DNA from: Methylobacter sp.
GTDB lineage: Bacteria; Pseudomonadota; Gammaproteobacteria; Methylococcales; Methylomonadaceae
NCBI GenBank assembly: GCA_030653175.1
Contig: JAURZV010000018.1
Location: 1-64,000, forward strand
DNA length: 64,000 nt
Direction: 5' to 3'
In this document: piece by piece, positions 52,980 through 61,883 of the stretch
Layout: each line of letters begins with the position of its first letter
How positions within the stretch are numbered: the stretch's first letter is position 1
Translations under genes and position numbers: made by a program
The notes under the pieces: model-generated
What the model saw: the letters and a program-made list of their open reading frames with translations, nothing else
Databases searched by the model: none
Told to the model about the DNA's origin: nothing

Positions 52980-55250
52980 ATGGCCGTGCAATTGATTCTT
53001 GATGGTTTTGGCATCGATACCGAGGCGGCCGTTATTGTTAAAACGCAGCCAAACGATATTATTGCGGTTAGACAGCAGATTGACCGGCATTTACAACTAA
53101 AGTCCGATGCGCTACTTCGAATACGCGTAAACAGTTATGCATTGTTTAAGCGTTTTAGCGATTATGAGGGGCAAAATGGCGTTTTACCCACGCAACATTT
53201 AATTCCGCGTGTGTTATTGGCTCAATCGCTAAACACCGGGTTGCCTATCTGGTTGAGCGATGAATTGATTATTACGCTGGACTTGTTGCAAAAAGGCGAT
53301 TTTTTAACTCCGCACCAAAGTTTTGAAACGAGTTTATTAATTGCCTGTGATGCCGATTTATTAAGTTCAGATATTCACGAATTTATTGCGGCTTTAACAC
53401 GGCAAAATACGCAATTTATACAATTGTTGGCGGTTGCAGCGGTTAAAGAAACCTTTTGCCGGTACATTGTTTTAGGATTGTCATTGACTGAAGAAATTGC
53501 CCGGTTCTTGTTGGAAGAATTAGTTAAAGCCGATGACATCAGGTGTTTTTTACACACGTTAGCCTATCAACAACACTTAGACTGCTTGCGTCGCTTTGTT
53601 AGCACTCATCAGCTTAATCAAGCATTGCCACCCAAAATTTATCCTGTCTCACTACTCCAAGCCCTACCACTATTGGCTTTGCCGGAAAAAGAGGCCAACG
53701 ATTTGCCCGATAAATTTATCAAGGCGTTACACGCCGCTGAAAGATCAATACCAGCGCAAGGCATAAAGCCGGAAGCGATAAACGATTTACTGGTGGATTG
53801 GCCGCTGCTACTAAGCGAACTAGCTGTTTTAGTATCTGAAAACGCTACCTTGCTTACCCAAGCGTTGCTCGATAAATTGCACACATTTACCAGTCAGGAA
53901 AGTCAGAATTTATTAACTGCATTACAACAAAGACTCGATAGCTATCCCTTGTTGGATGCGTCTGCCATTGTTGATGAGGTACTAAACTGGAGTTCTGCTT
54001 ATTTTGACTATTGCCGAAAGGCTTTTTTAGCTAAACAGCCTCTTGATGAATCGGTTAACTTGAGTTTCAGTGATTGGTTACTAGCCCAACAGGCTCGTAT
54101 TTCCCGCTCCGTACATGATTGGCGGTCTGTTTCCGCCCAAGCCCGTTCCTATCTGGATCAGGCTTATACCGTTGTTATTATTATGGTCGACGCGTTATCC
54201 GCATTAAATCAGGATATACTTTTAGACGAGCTTAATAGCTTGGATCATTTGACCTTGCGTCAACAGATGCTATTTTCGCCCTTACCGACTTTAACCGAGG
54301 TATGCAAAATGGCCGTTTTAACCGGACAACCGGTTAGCGATCAACAATCCGGTAACCAGGAAGCCATTTTAAGACATGCCTATCAAAACTATTTAGCTGA
54401 AGAAAAGTCGTTAAAAGTTATACAAAGTTGGGCCGAAAGCTCCGAAAGGACTGAGCGTATTGAAGAGCAAACGCAGTTAGTAGTTTTATTTGAAAATCGC
54501 CTTGATGAGCGCTTGCATGAGTGCCCAAGTTTTAGCAAACATCGGGAAGATATTCGGCCCATCATTCGACAAATTAAGCGTTCTATTATGGGCTGGTATA
54601 AAGATGCTGCCCGGTTAAATAAAGAAGTGGTTTTTTTTATCACCGCAGATCATGGGATGACGGTTACACAAGAACTGTATGCTGGGCAAGCGTTAGGTGA
54701 GGTCAAGGAAAGAGTCTATAAATTGAAATCATCCATGCAAATGCCTGATGAGTTTACTTTAATCGGTGATTATGCCGTCCCTAAAAAACGCTGCCGATTA
54801 ACACCTCATGCCTGGTTAACCCATGGCGGTTTAACTCCAGAAGAGGTGTTAATTCCTTTTATCACCTTATCATCAAAACCGCCACGCCCCAGTGCTACAC
54901 CGCTAGACCTTAAATTAACTGACGTGCCTTGTCTCGTAATCGCCAATAAATTTTGGCAAATAGAAGTGCTATTAACAGCCAATACAACAATTAACAACAT
55001 TCAAATTTACTTTACCAAACCTTTTGATGGTAAAGAAAGCATTGACAGCATTCGCGCTAATAGACAACAAACTATTAAAATAAATTTTAATTCCATGCAA
55101 GACCAGGAAGGATTAACTGAAGTCGAATTATTACTTACCTATGACTGCGCGGATCGTCATGAGAAAAACACCAAGCGACTATCGGTTAAATTTCCTGTAG
55201 CCTTGCTGGAAAAAGATGCGGGCACCCAAAGTTTTGAGGATATGTTTTAA
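52980..55250 (+). CDS. pglZ: BREX PglZ domain protein
   Basis: The protein has 756 residues. An N-terminal region of about 400 residues precedes an alkaline-phosphatase-fold PglZ domain with the metal/nucleophile site VVIIMVDALSALNQDI, then QMLFSPLPTLTEVCKMAVLTG. The domain continues with VFFITADHGMTVTQE (Asp-His ligands) and HAWLTHGGLTPEEVLIPFI. PglZ is the defining BREX protein, needed for both modification and phage exclusion. It begins two bases after the copy B ATPase stop and is followed five bases later by BrxL, so all are one operon. Confidence 0.92.
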   Translation: MAVQLILDGFGIDTEAAVIVKTQPNDIIAVRQQIDRHLQLKSDALLRIRVNSYALFKRFSDYEGQNGVLPTQHLIPRVLLAQSLNTGLPIWLSDELIITLDLLQKGDFLTPHQSFETSLLIACDADLLSSDIHEFIAALTRQNTQFIQLLAVAAVKETFCRYIVLGLSLTEEIARFLLEELVKADDIRCFLHTLAYQQHLDCLRRFVSTHQLNQALPPKIYPVSLLQALPLLALPEKEANDLPDKFIKALHAAERSIPAQGIKPEAINDLLVDWPLLLSELAVLVSENATLLTQALLDKLHTFTSQESQNLLTALQQRLDSYPLLDASAIVDEVLNWSSAYFDYCRKAFLAKQPLDESVNLSFSDWLLAQQARISRSVHDWRSVSAQARSYLDQAYTVVIIMVDALSALNQDILLDELNSLDHLTLRQQMLFSPLPTLTEVCKMAVLTGQPVSDQQSGNQEAILRHAYQNYLAEEKSLKVIQSWAESSERTERIEEQTQLVVLFENRLDERLHECPSFSKHREDIRPIIRQIKRSIMGWYKDAARLNKEVVFFITADHGMTVTQELYAGQALGEVKERVYKLKSSMQMPDEFTLIGDYAVPKKRCRLTPHAWLTHGGLTPEEVLIPFITLSSKPPRPSATPLDLKLTDVPCLVIANKFWQIEVLLTANTTINNIQIYFTKPFDGKESIDSIRANRQQTIKINFNSMQDQEGLTEVELLLTYDCADRHEKNTKRLSVKFPVALLEKDAGTQSFEDMF

Positions 55251-55255
55251 AGCGT

Positions 55256-56653
55256 ATGAATGCACAAATATTAGATGAAAAAATCGCTTCCGCTTTTGGT
55301 GAGTTGATTATTGATAAGGCCTTGGTCAGAACATTAAAAATTCGCGAAAAAAGGACTATTCCGAGTTTTGTTGAAGAATGGCTGATTTCACGTTTTCAGA
55401 AGCCTAATGCGAGCAAACCTGAAGTTTACCAAGCGATTACTGGTTTTATGAGTCAGCATTTACCGGCTAAAACCGAAAAAGAAACTATTAAATACCGGCT
55501 GCAATCCGGTGAGTCGGTTGTGTTGTTAGATCGCTTTGATGTGCGCATTGACATTGCCAAAGACAGAAAGCTATTAACCATCCCCTGCTTAGATGAGCGA
55601 AACGCCTACGTTACAAATGAAGTGCTCGAAAAAAACCAGTCGCTTTTGGAAGGCGGGCAATGGGGAGCCGGACGACTATTTGTACGTGCCGAAGGTAAAA
55701 TCAACGTTATTGAGTTAGTTGAGTTTAATCCCATGCAGTCAGGTAAAGTGCGCTTGGAGCAGTTAATCAAAGCCCGGGAACAATTTACCACGCGCGAATG
55801 GATTTGTTTGCTATTGCGTACTATGGGCTATGAACCGTCGGCTTATACCGAGGAGCAGCAAGCCAATGTCATTTTGCGCTTATTACCCTTGATAGAAAAT
55901 AAACTCAACTTAATGGAGCTTGCACCTAAAGGCACCGGGAAGTCCTTTATTTATGCCAATTTAAGCCGTCATGTCTGGTTAAATAGCGGCGGTGCATTAT
56001 CGCAGGCACAATTGTTTATGAATTTGAATACTAATGAGGTCGGCTTGCTCGGTGGAAAATATGACTTATTAGTGTTGGATGAAGGGCAATCGATTAACTT
56101 TAAAGGCGCTGATGATATTCACGCTAAATTCAAAGATTATTTAGAGTCAGGACAATTTAGCATTGGTAGCAAAAAAATCACCAGCGAATGCGGTTTGATT
56201 ATTTTAGCCAACATTGACTTATACGCAGGTCAACCTCGTCAATCAGATTACATTCGCCACTTGCCGGAAATGTTCCATGACTCTGCTTTAATGGACAGAT
56301 TTCACGGCATTATTCCAGGCTGGAAGATACCTCGTTTTACCACCGAGAGTGCCGCGCAGGGTTTCGGTATTAAGGCTGATGTCTTTGGCGAATATTTACA
56401 TCAATTACGCACCGTTAGTCATCATGAATTCCCGTTCGGCGAATGTCCGCCATTAAAGGGCGATAGCAGGGATGTGACGGCTGTCACTCGTTTAGCCTCG
56501 GCCTTGTCAAAATTGCTGTTAATCAATCCTGACCATGTCGATTATGAAAACTATGTGCTTAATCCTGCAAAAGAGTTGCGGCAAAGAGTCAGGTCGCAAT
56601 TAGCTGAGTTGAATCCCCATGAGTTTCCTGCCGGTATTAATGTGAGTTATTAG
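55256..56653 (+). CDS. brxL: BrxL-type AAA+ protein, short form
   Basis: This 465-residue protein has wording of the BrxL family: NLMELAPKGTGKSFIYANLSRHV (Walker A, about residue 225) and LLGGKYDLLVLDEGQSINFKG (Walker B). It continues with FKDYLESGQFSIGSKKITSECGLIILANI and MDRFHGIIPGWKIPRF. BrxL of type 1 BREX is about 680-700 residues with a C-terminal Lon-protease-like domain; that domain is missing here and the next gene starts after an ordinary stop. Type 4 systems are known to carry shorter BrxL proteins as far as I recall. It is the last gene of the rightward unit. Confidence 0.88.
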   Translation: MNAQILDEKIASAFGELIIDKALVRTLKIREKRTIPSFVEEWLISRFQKPNASKPEVYQAITGFMSQHLPAKTEKETIKYRLQSGESVVLLDRFDVRIDIAKDRKLLTIPCLDERNAYVTNEVLEKNQSLLEGGQWGAGRLFVRAEGKINVIELVEFNPMQSGKVRLEQLIKAREQFTTREWICLLLRTMGYEPSAYTEEQQANVILRLLPLIENKLNLMELAPKGTGKSFIYANLSRHVWLNSGGALSQAQLFMNLNTNEVGLLGGKYDLLVLDEGQSINFKGADDIHAKFKDYLESGQFSIGSKKITSECGLIILANIDLYAGQPRQSDYIRHLPEMFHDSALMDRFHGIIPGWKIPRFTTESAAQGFGIKADVFGEYLHQLRTVSHHEFPFGECPPLKGDSRDVTAVTRLASALSKLLLINPDHVDYENYVLNPAKELRQRVRSQLAELNPHEFPAGINVSY

Positions 56654-56767
56654 AGCTTAAAACAAAGATGCAATCCGTACTATATCGGGAAATTTGCATA
56701 CACATCCGGCCTGATAAGCCCGATAATACATTTTGTGTCTATAAATTTATTTGCGAGAAAAACCTAC

Positions 56768-57016
56768 ATGCCCACTTTATCCATTCACGGCGATGTCCAT
56801 ATACCTGACAATCTCATTCATGCCTTGGGCTTAAAACCCGGTGCCGAACTGGCTTTTGAACGCCAAGGTGACGCGATTGTCATGCGCCCGGTTAAAAACA
56901 CAAACAAAATCTCACGGGTTGAAGAAGGCCCCAAAATACTGGGTTATACCGGACCGACAGTCACCCTGGAAGAAATGGACGACGCCATTGCCAAAGGTGC
57001 GGCGCAATCGCTGTGA
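56768..57016 (+). CDS. AbrB/MazE-type antitoxin
   Basis: Read from ATG 56768, the protein has 82 residues with an N-terminal swapped-hairpin DNA-binding domain: SIHGDVHIPDNLIHALGLKPGAELAFERQGDAIVMRPV. The C-terminal tail (GPKILGYTGPTVTLEEMDDAIAKGA) would wrap the toxin. The frame from 56735 would add 11 residues without a ribosome site. It overlaps the PIN gene by 4 bp, as usual for such pairs, and sits between the BREX genes and the methyltransferase gene. Confidence 0.85.
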   Translation: MPTLSIHGDVHIPDNLIHALGLKPGAELAFERQGDAIVMRPVKNTNKISRVEEGPKILGYTGPTVTLEEMDDAIAKGAAQSL

Positions 57017-57420
57017 AGTCGGTCGATACCAATATCCTGGTGCGCTACTATGCGCAAGACGATTCTCTGCAATCATCCCTTGCCTTGCGCATCTTCAGGG
57101 ATGAACCCGAACTACTTGTGACGAAAACGGTTTTGCTTGAGTTTTTCTGGGTTTTGACTCAAGCCGACAAATTCCGCTTTCCGCCTGAACAAGTCATGTC
57201 CGTTTTCGAACATCTGCAAGGCTTGCCGAATATTGTTATCGAAGATGAGCTTTCGCTCCGTACAGCCATCGCATGGTGCCGTGCCGGCCTTGAGTTTCCA
57301 GATGCCCTGCACTTGGCCGCTTCTGGGGCTTGCAGTGCATTTTTGACGTTCGATGATCGTAAATTCGCGCGTCGCGCCCAACGCCTTAACTTGGCTCCTG
57401 TTTGTGAAATCCCTGCGTAA
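57013..57420 (+). CDS. PIN domain toxin (VapC-type)
   Basis: This 135-residue ribonuclease toxin has the Asp in SVDTNILVRYYAQDD, Glu in VLLEFFWVL, Asp in LEFPDALHLAASGACSAFLTFDDRKFARRA. The four acidic residues needed for metal binding are visible. It pairs with the upstream AbrB-type antitoxin (4-bp overlap). It can stabilise the island. Confidence 0.9.
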   Translation: MKSVDTNILVRYYAQDDSLQSSLALRIFRDEPELLVTKTVLLEFFWVLTQADKFRFPPEQVMSVFEHLQGLPNIVIEDELSLRTAIAWCRAGLEFPDALHLAASGACSAFLTFDDRKFARRAQRLNLAPVCEIPA

Positions 57421-57489
57421 TCTTGCTATTCAACAATCAGTGATGATTTTTATGAGCAAACAGACCTGCCGACTAGCAGGCAAAGCGCC

Positions 57490-60012
57490 TTATTTTCGTT
57501 TTTTCGGCACTTGCCGCCCGCTATCCGTCAGTACCAAATCAATATACTCGCCTTTCTGTTCCGGTCTATAACTGATATGAATCGGCCGGTCTTCGCCGTA
57601 AAAGTACAGCCGGTCAATCGGGGTGTTTTCTACAACCCAGTCGGCGACTTCGCGCATGTTTTCATCTTCGACGATAAAATCAACCGCCGCACCTAAACGC
57701 GGGCAAATCAGGTTGTTTTTGCTATTCAGTTCATGTGCGGCATGTTGATCGAGTTTAGGTGCAACCCGTTTTTTAATGTGCTTGCCTAATTCATGCGAGC
57801 AAAATCCGTAGGTCAATCGGATCATGCCGAAATAGTCAATCACCGGATCAAGAATGTGCGTGGCTAAGTCATATAGAGCGGTATAGCTGTCCGGCTGCTG
57901 GGGATGATTGGCTAAACCGGTGGCTTGCCTGGTTTCACCGCATTCAATCAGTTGCCGGTAAGTCAGATAGCGACCGCAATGATTATCGAGTTCAGGAATA
58001 CTTCGACTGCGTACCAACTCGAAACCGTCAATCTCCCAACGCGCATTAGCGAGCGTTTGCCGTAAGTTTTCAGGTCTAGGGCCATATCCGCTCAAATCGA
58101 ACAAATTTAAGGCTTGCAGGTGTTCGTCAAAACTTTGTTGCTCCGCATATTTGGGGAATTCTTCATTGATGTAGCGTGATTTTAAATATAAATAGGTGGG
58201 TTCGTATTCTTCGCCATATTGATAAAGATCGAAGATTTGTTCGCGCAGGTTGATTTTGACGCGTTCGAGTAAACGCGGTAACGCGTTGTTTTGAAAATCG
58301 TCATAACGCATTAAACTGAGCTTGCCGGATTGACTGTGGATTTTGATTAAATCGGTTTGTTCTATGTCGCCATAAAGCACGGTTGCGCAACCGATGTAAA
58401 TCCTCAGCAGTGTCGGCAGTTGTTCCACAACGCTGGTATGTAAATGCAAGGCTTCATCTTCGTCGAGATAGCCTAAGCCTTGTTCGGTGGCTTGTTGGCA
58501 GGCTGATGCGATGTTTTCGGCTTTGCCGATTTGAAATAAAACCGATTGAGCTGTTGCCATGGCGTTTTTGTAGTCGCCGAAAAATGCTTTGATGTCTTTT
58601 TGCAGCGCTGATTCCAGGTTTTTGTAAGCACTGCGTTTAGAAAAAGTCTGCAAGGCGAAATAGGTCAGCAAGTCGTCAATGCGGTTTTGTCTGGCTTGTT
58701 CTAAAATCGCTTCATCAAACTGATCAAGCATAAAGTGCAAGGCTTGACTGACGGTGCCAAAGTTTTGCGTCAGTTCTATCAGCTTATCGATCTCGGTTTT
58801 TTCCGGTAACCGTCCCAACTCCAAGGTCTGTTGCCACAGCGGGTCAATCAGATGTTTAAAGTTAAGATATTTTTTCTCGTTACGCGACAGCTTGGGTAAT
58901 GCGGGATTTGATGAGCGCTGCGACAGGCGTAAAACATTCCGATGACTGCGTTGTCGGTTGAGCAAGAAGCGCTGTTCGGCATTTTGGTCTTTAAACATAA
59001 AAAAGATGCCGGGCGCGACTGGAATAGCATCCGTTTCTAAAGTGTCGCTTAAAAATTCTTTTAGCTCTGTTTGCGTGAAGTATTTTTGAAAGGTATTGCG
59101 CTGTGTGATCACGCCATCATTAAATGCTTGGCCTCCCAGAGCGTTTTGGTTAACCAGCATAGCCGATACGACTAAGATCTGTCGGGTTAAATCATAAGCG
59201 CCCAGTAATGCCTCAAGACGCTCTTGATAACTTTCGATGACATTGATAACAAAGCCCAGGTTAACAATATCTGCCGGTTGTTTGGGTTGATCGGCTGCAT
59301 AGTGAGGATCCCAGCCTGACACGGGAATAGCGTTGGCGGTTAAGTTGCGTATATCGTCACCTTTGCCGCAACCGTAATCGAATACGGAAAATGCCACATC
59401 TAAAAAGCCATGTCGAGCCAGGCATTGCATCGGTGCAGACAAGTTGCTGCGAGTAAGGGCGGTTAAGTGCCTGGCAATGGCTATGTTGGGTGTTGGTTCG
59501 AAGGCTTGCTGCTCATCATTAGTTTCTAAATTACCAATGGGTGCAAATTGATGCTCAACCAGTTGAAAGCCTTTTTCGGCAATCAGGTTTTCCCAGGCTT
59601 GTTTAAAGCCGATATGAATGGGACTTTCGAATAGACCGAGCTGTTCGGCGGTTGCTGTCAGTTCTTGAAATTGAGCTATGTGCGGGTCATCCTGGCTAAG
59701 AAATAATTCTTTACGGTGCAGGATGGGCGGATTCAATGAGGTTTGATAGCTGCGTTTGTCGACACGTTTGGATTTTAGGTTTATACGATAGCTTTTTTTT
59801 AATGTTGGAAAAGGATCATTAAAAAAGTTTGGATACCACAATAAAGACAGAGCCTCGCCTTTAATGTCATATTTCACAATATTGTAATCAGTACCCGTTT
59901 GCAAACCGGCCAACTTTTCCGCTTCGGCGACAAGCTGCTGCACTTCAGCATTCTGCAAAGCGGTTAAACTACAGTGCCAATAAACAGTGTTGAGGACTTT
60001 TTTGCCGAGCAT
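57490..60012 (-). CDS. DNA phosphorothioation-associated methyltransferase
   Basis: The protein has 840 residues from ATG 60012 (GGAG about 11 bases upstream); a frame to 60063 overlaps the desulfurase gene. A SAM-methyltransferase core holds motif I FSVFDYGCGKGDDIRNL and ADIVNLGFVINVIESYQERLEALLGAYDL. This wording matches the phosphorothioation-associated putative methyltransferase family (TIGR04096, recalled). The N-terminal 190 residues hold a conserved LHRKELFLSQDDPHIAQF, and the C-terminal part HKLGKHIKKRV-type residues. Role unproven. It reads leftward, opposite to the BREX operon, next to the desulfurase. Confidence 0.85.
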   Translation of the reverse strand: MLGKKVLNTVYWHCSLTALQNAEVQQLVAEAEKLAGLQTGTDYNIVKYDIKGEALSLLWYPNFFNDPFPTLKKSYRINLKSKRVDKRSYQTSLNPPILHRKELFLSQDDPHIAQFQELTATAEQLGLFESPIHIGFKQAWENLIAEKGFQLVEHQFAPIGNLETNDEQQAFEPTPNIAIARHLTALTRSNLSAPMQCLARHGFLDVAFSVFDYGCGKGDDIRNLTANAIPVSGWDPHYAADQPKQPADIVNLGFVINVIESYQERLEALLGAYDLTRQILVVSAMLVNQNALGGQAFNDGVITQRNTFQKYFTQTELKEFLSDTLETDAIPVAPGIFFMFKDQNAEQRFLLNRQRSHRNVLRLSQRSSNPALPKLSRNEKKYLNFKHLIDPLWQQTLELGRLPEKTEIDKLIELTQNFGTVSQALHFMLDQFDEAILEQARQNRIDDLLTYFALQTFSKRSAYKNLESALQKDIKAFFGDYKNAMATAQSVLFQIGKAENIASACQQATEQGLGYLDEDEALHLHTSVVEQLPTLLRIYIGCATVLYGDIEQTDLIKIHSQSGKLSLMRYDDFQNNALPRLLERVKINLREQIFDLYQYGEEYEPTYLYLKSRYINEEFPKYAEQQSFDEHLQALNLFDLSGYGPRPENLRQTLANARWEIDGFELVRSRSIPELDNHCGRYLTYRQLIECGETRQATGLANHPQQPDSYTALYDLATHILDPVIDYFGMIRLTYGFCSHELGKHIKKRVAPKLDQHAAHELNSKNNLICPRLGAAVDFIVEDENMREVADWVVENTPIDRLYFYGEDRPIHISYRPEQKGEYIDLVLTDSGRQVPKKRK

Positions 60013-60020
60013 GTTGTCTT

Positions 60021-61184
60021 TTACTCCAATGTAAGCCGCCTTAAACGGGTGACTTCTTCGCAAATACGTTGCCCTGCCTGTTGGATGTCCGTTTCAGTCG
60101 TGTAACGGCCAAAACTGATTCTCACCGCACCATAGAGTCTGTCGCTTTCAATTCCCATGGCTCTCAGCACATGCGATGCTTCAATAGCGCCGCTGTTACA
60201 GGCTGATCCTGTGGCAATAGCTAAATCATCTCTTAACGCAATCATTAAAGAATCAGAACCAACGTGATCAAAACTGACATTGACTATATGGGGGAGCTTA
60301 TGTTTTTGATCACCATTGAAATGGATGCCTTCAAGTTGATTGAGTTGGGTAACTAAAATCTGCTCCAGCCGTGTGCTGTGTTGATAGTCGCTCAGCATTA
60401 ACTCATGTGCAATTCTAAAAGCGGTTGCCATGCCTACTATCTGATGGGTAGGTAATGTGCCGGGGCGAAGACCGTATTCTTGTCCGCCGCCATGCAACAA
60501 TGGCGTTAAATTTGTTTGTTTTCTGTTGCGAACATACAGACAGCCAATACCTTTGGGCCCATAAAGCTTATGTGCTGAAATGGATAGCAAATCTATTGGG
60601 GATTTAGTCAGGTCAATCTTCAGCTTACCTGCGCTTTGTGCTGCATCAACATGAAAGAATAGGTCTTTATCTTTCAGCGCTTGGGCGATTAGATCAATAT
60701 CTTGAGTAACGCCGGTCTCATTGTTGACGTGCATTAGGGAAACAAGGATGGTCTCGTCAGTCACGGCGTTTAAAATGCAATCAAGGCTCACCTGTCCATT
60801 AAGATCGGGCCTTAGGAAAGTGATCTTAAAACCGGTGCTCTCAAGGTATTTACAGGTATCTAACACGGCTTTGTGTTCGCTAGCTGATGTAATGATGTGG
60901 TTGCCTCTTTTTTGATAGCTAAGGGCAATTCCTTTGATAGCAAGGTTGTTCGATTCGGTTGCACCTGATGTGAAAATCAGATCGTTCGGGTTGCAGTTCA
61001 ACAAGGATGCGATTTCGGCTCGCGACCTCTCGATCAAGTCATTCGCCCGTTCGCCAAATTCATGCTGCAAGGATGCGGGGTTGGCGAATATGCCATTCAT
61101 TGTTAAACATTGCGCCATAGCCGCCGCAGCTTCCGGTGCCATAGGTGTTGTCGCGGCATAATCGAGATAAATTTGGTTTTTCAA
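60021..61184 (-). CDS. Cysteine desulfurase, IscS/DndA-like
   Basis: This 387-residue PLP enzyme releases sulfur from L-cysteine. The signatures are IYLDYAATTPMAPE at the start, FTSGATESNNLAIKG, FFHVDAAQSAGKLKIDL, the PLP lysine LSISAHKLYGPKGIGCLY and the catalytic Cys loop AIATGSACNSGAIEASHVLRAMG. DndA and IscS supply sulfur to DndC-type proteins in phosphorothioation. The gene lies 8 bp upstream of the methyltransferase and not in an isc operon, which supports dedication to the DNA-sulfur system. DndA-like versus housekeeping IscS cannot be separated by eye. Confidence 0.93.
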   Translation of the reverse strand: MKNQIYLDYAATTPMAPEAAAAMAQCLTMNGIFANPASLQHEFGERANDLIERSRAEIASLLNCNPNDLIFTSGATESNNLAIKGIALSYQKRGNHIITSASEHKAVLDTCKYLESTGFKITFLRPDLNGQVSLDCILNAVTDETILVSLMHVNNETGVTQDIDLIAQALKDKDLFFHVDAAQSAGKLKIDLTKSPIDLLSISAHKLYGPKGIGCLYVRNRKQTNLTPLLHGGGQEYGLRPGTLPTHQIVGMATAFRIAHELMLSDYQHSTRLEQILVTQLNQLEGIHFNGDQKHKLPHIVNVSFDHVGSDSLMIALRDDLAIATGSACNSGAIEASHVLRAMGIESDRLYGAVRISFGRYTTETDIQQAGQRICEEVTRLRRLTLE

Positions 61185-61285
61185 AACAGGTTTTAATGGT
61201 TATAGACTTTATGTTAGGAAGCTAAAAAATCAGAAGCATTTATGAGTCTTCGCGCAACCGACGCATAGCAACACAAATAATACGC

Positions 61286-61621
61286 TTAATGGTCGACATG
61301 AATACGGTGGACTGATTTTTGAGGCTCATAAAAAACAATTCCAACCCGGTTGATATGATCAACGAGGTCTGCATTGCTTATCTGACTGAAAATTGAAATA
61401 TCAAAACTGTAGGGCAAGAGCAGATCATCAATATCATTACTTATCTTATTGATCATCGCCAAATCCAAGTTGTTACCCTTTAGTGTCAGGTCAATATCCG
61501 AGCCGTTTTTATAAGTGCCTTTTGCGCGTGAGCCGTAAAGTATGACTTGTTCTACTTCAGGATAAGGGGAAAAAACAGAATTAATTTGCGCGATGGTGTG
61601 TTCTTTTAGACCGTATTTCAT
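61286..61621 (-). CDS. MNT-domain nucleotidyltransferase (antitoxin-like)
   Basis: The 111-residue minimal nucleotidyltransferase has VILYGSRAKGTYKNGSDIDLTLKG, with the GSxAxG and DxD (SDID) site. Such proteins pair with HEPN proteins; MntA antitoxins AMPylate their HEPN toxin. Here the partner gene upstream is reduced to a fragment (61631-61741). ATG 61621. Confidence 0.88.
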   Translation of the reverse strand: MKYGLKEHTIAQINSVFSPYPEVEQVILYGSRAKGTYKNGSDIDLTLKGNNLDLAMINKISNDIDDLLLPYSFDISIFSQISNADLVDHINRVGIVFYEPQKSVHRIHVDH

Positions 61622-61630
61622 GGTTTACGG

Positions 61631-61741
61631 CTACTCTTTTTTGACTAATGTGCTGAGCTTTTTCTGTAGTTTTACAAACTCTTGATAATAGTTGTTTAGA
61701 TTGTTAAACCGTTGAATCCATCTAATATCGTTGTTTTGCAT
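61631..61741 (-). pseudogene. Truncated HEPN (HI0074-like) partner
   Basis: A 36-residue frame, NNDIRWIQRFNNLNNYYQEF followed by VKLQKKLSTLVKKE then a stop. The start matches the HI0074 family (nucleotidyltransferase substrate-binding, DIRWxQRFxNY), which is normally about 130-140 residues. The rest is missing; the MNT gene follows 9 bp later. So the toxin half of the pair is lost, or the truncation is due to a nonsense event. Confidence 0.65.
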
Positions 61742-61781
61742 GTTCTACCTTTATAACGGTTTCTCTATGCAGGACGCGGCT

Positions 61782-61846
61782 TGACAAATCTGTCTGGAAC
61801 AGATTTGCATTAACCCGAAGGGTGTCAGGCAGGATAGCCTGACATG
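61782..61846 (+). repeat. 65-bp palindromic repeat, intergenic copy
   Basis: TGACAAATCTGTCTGGAACA leads into AACCCGAAGGGTGTCAGGCA and GGATAGCCTGACATG. It matches the reverse complement of 14881-14945 (inside comF) at 61 of 65 positions, with a compensatory change in the GTCAGGC/GCCTGAC stem. It marks the right boundary of the defence island, beside aguA. Confidence 0.85.
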
Positions 61847-61883
61847 ACACCACATCCTGCACACGGCGAAATATTATCGAATA

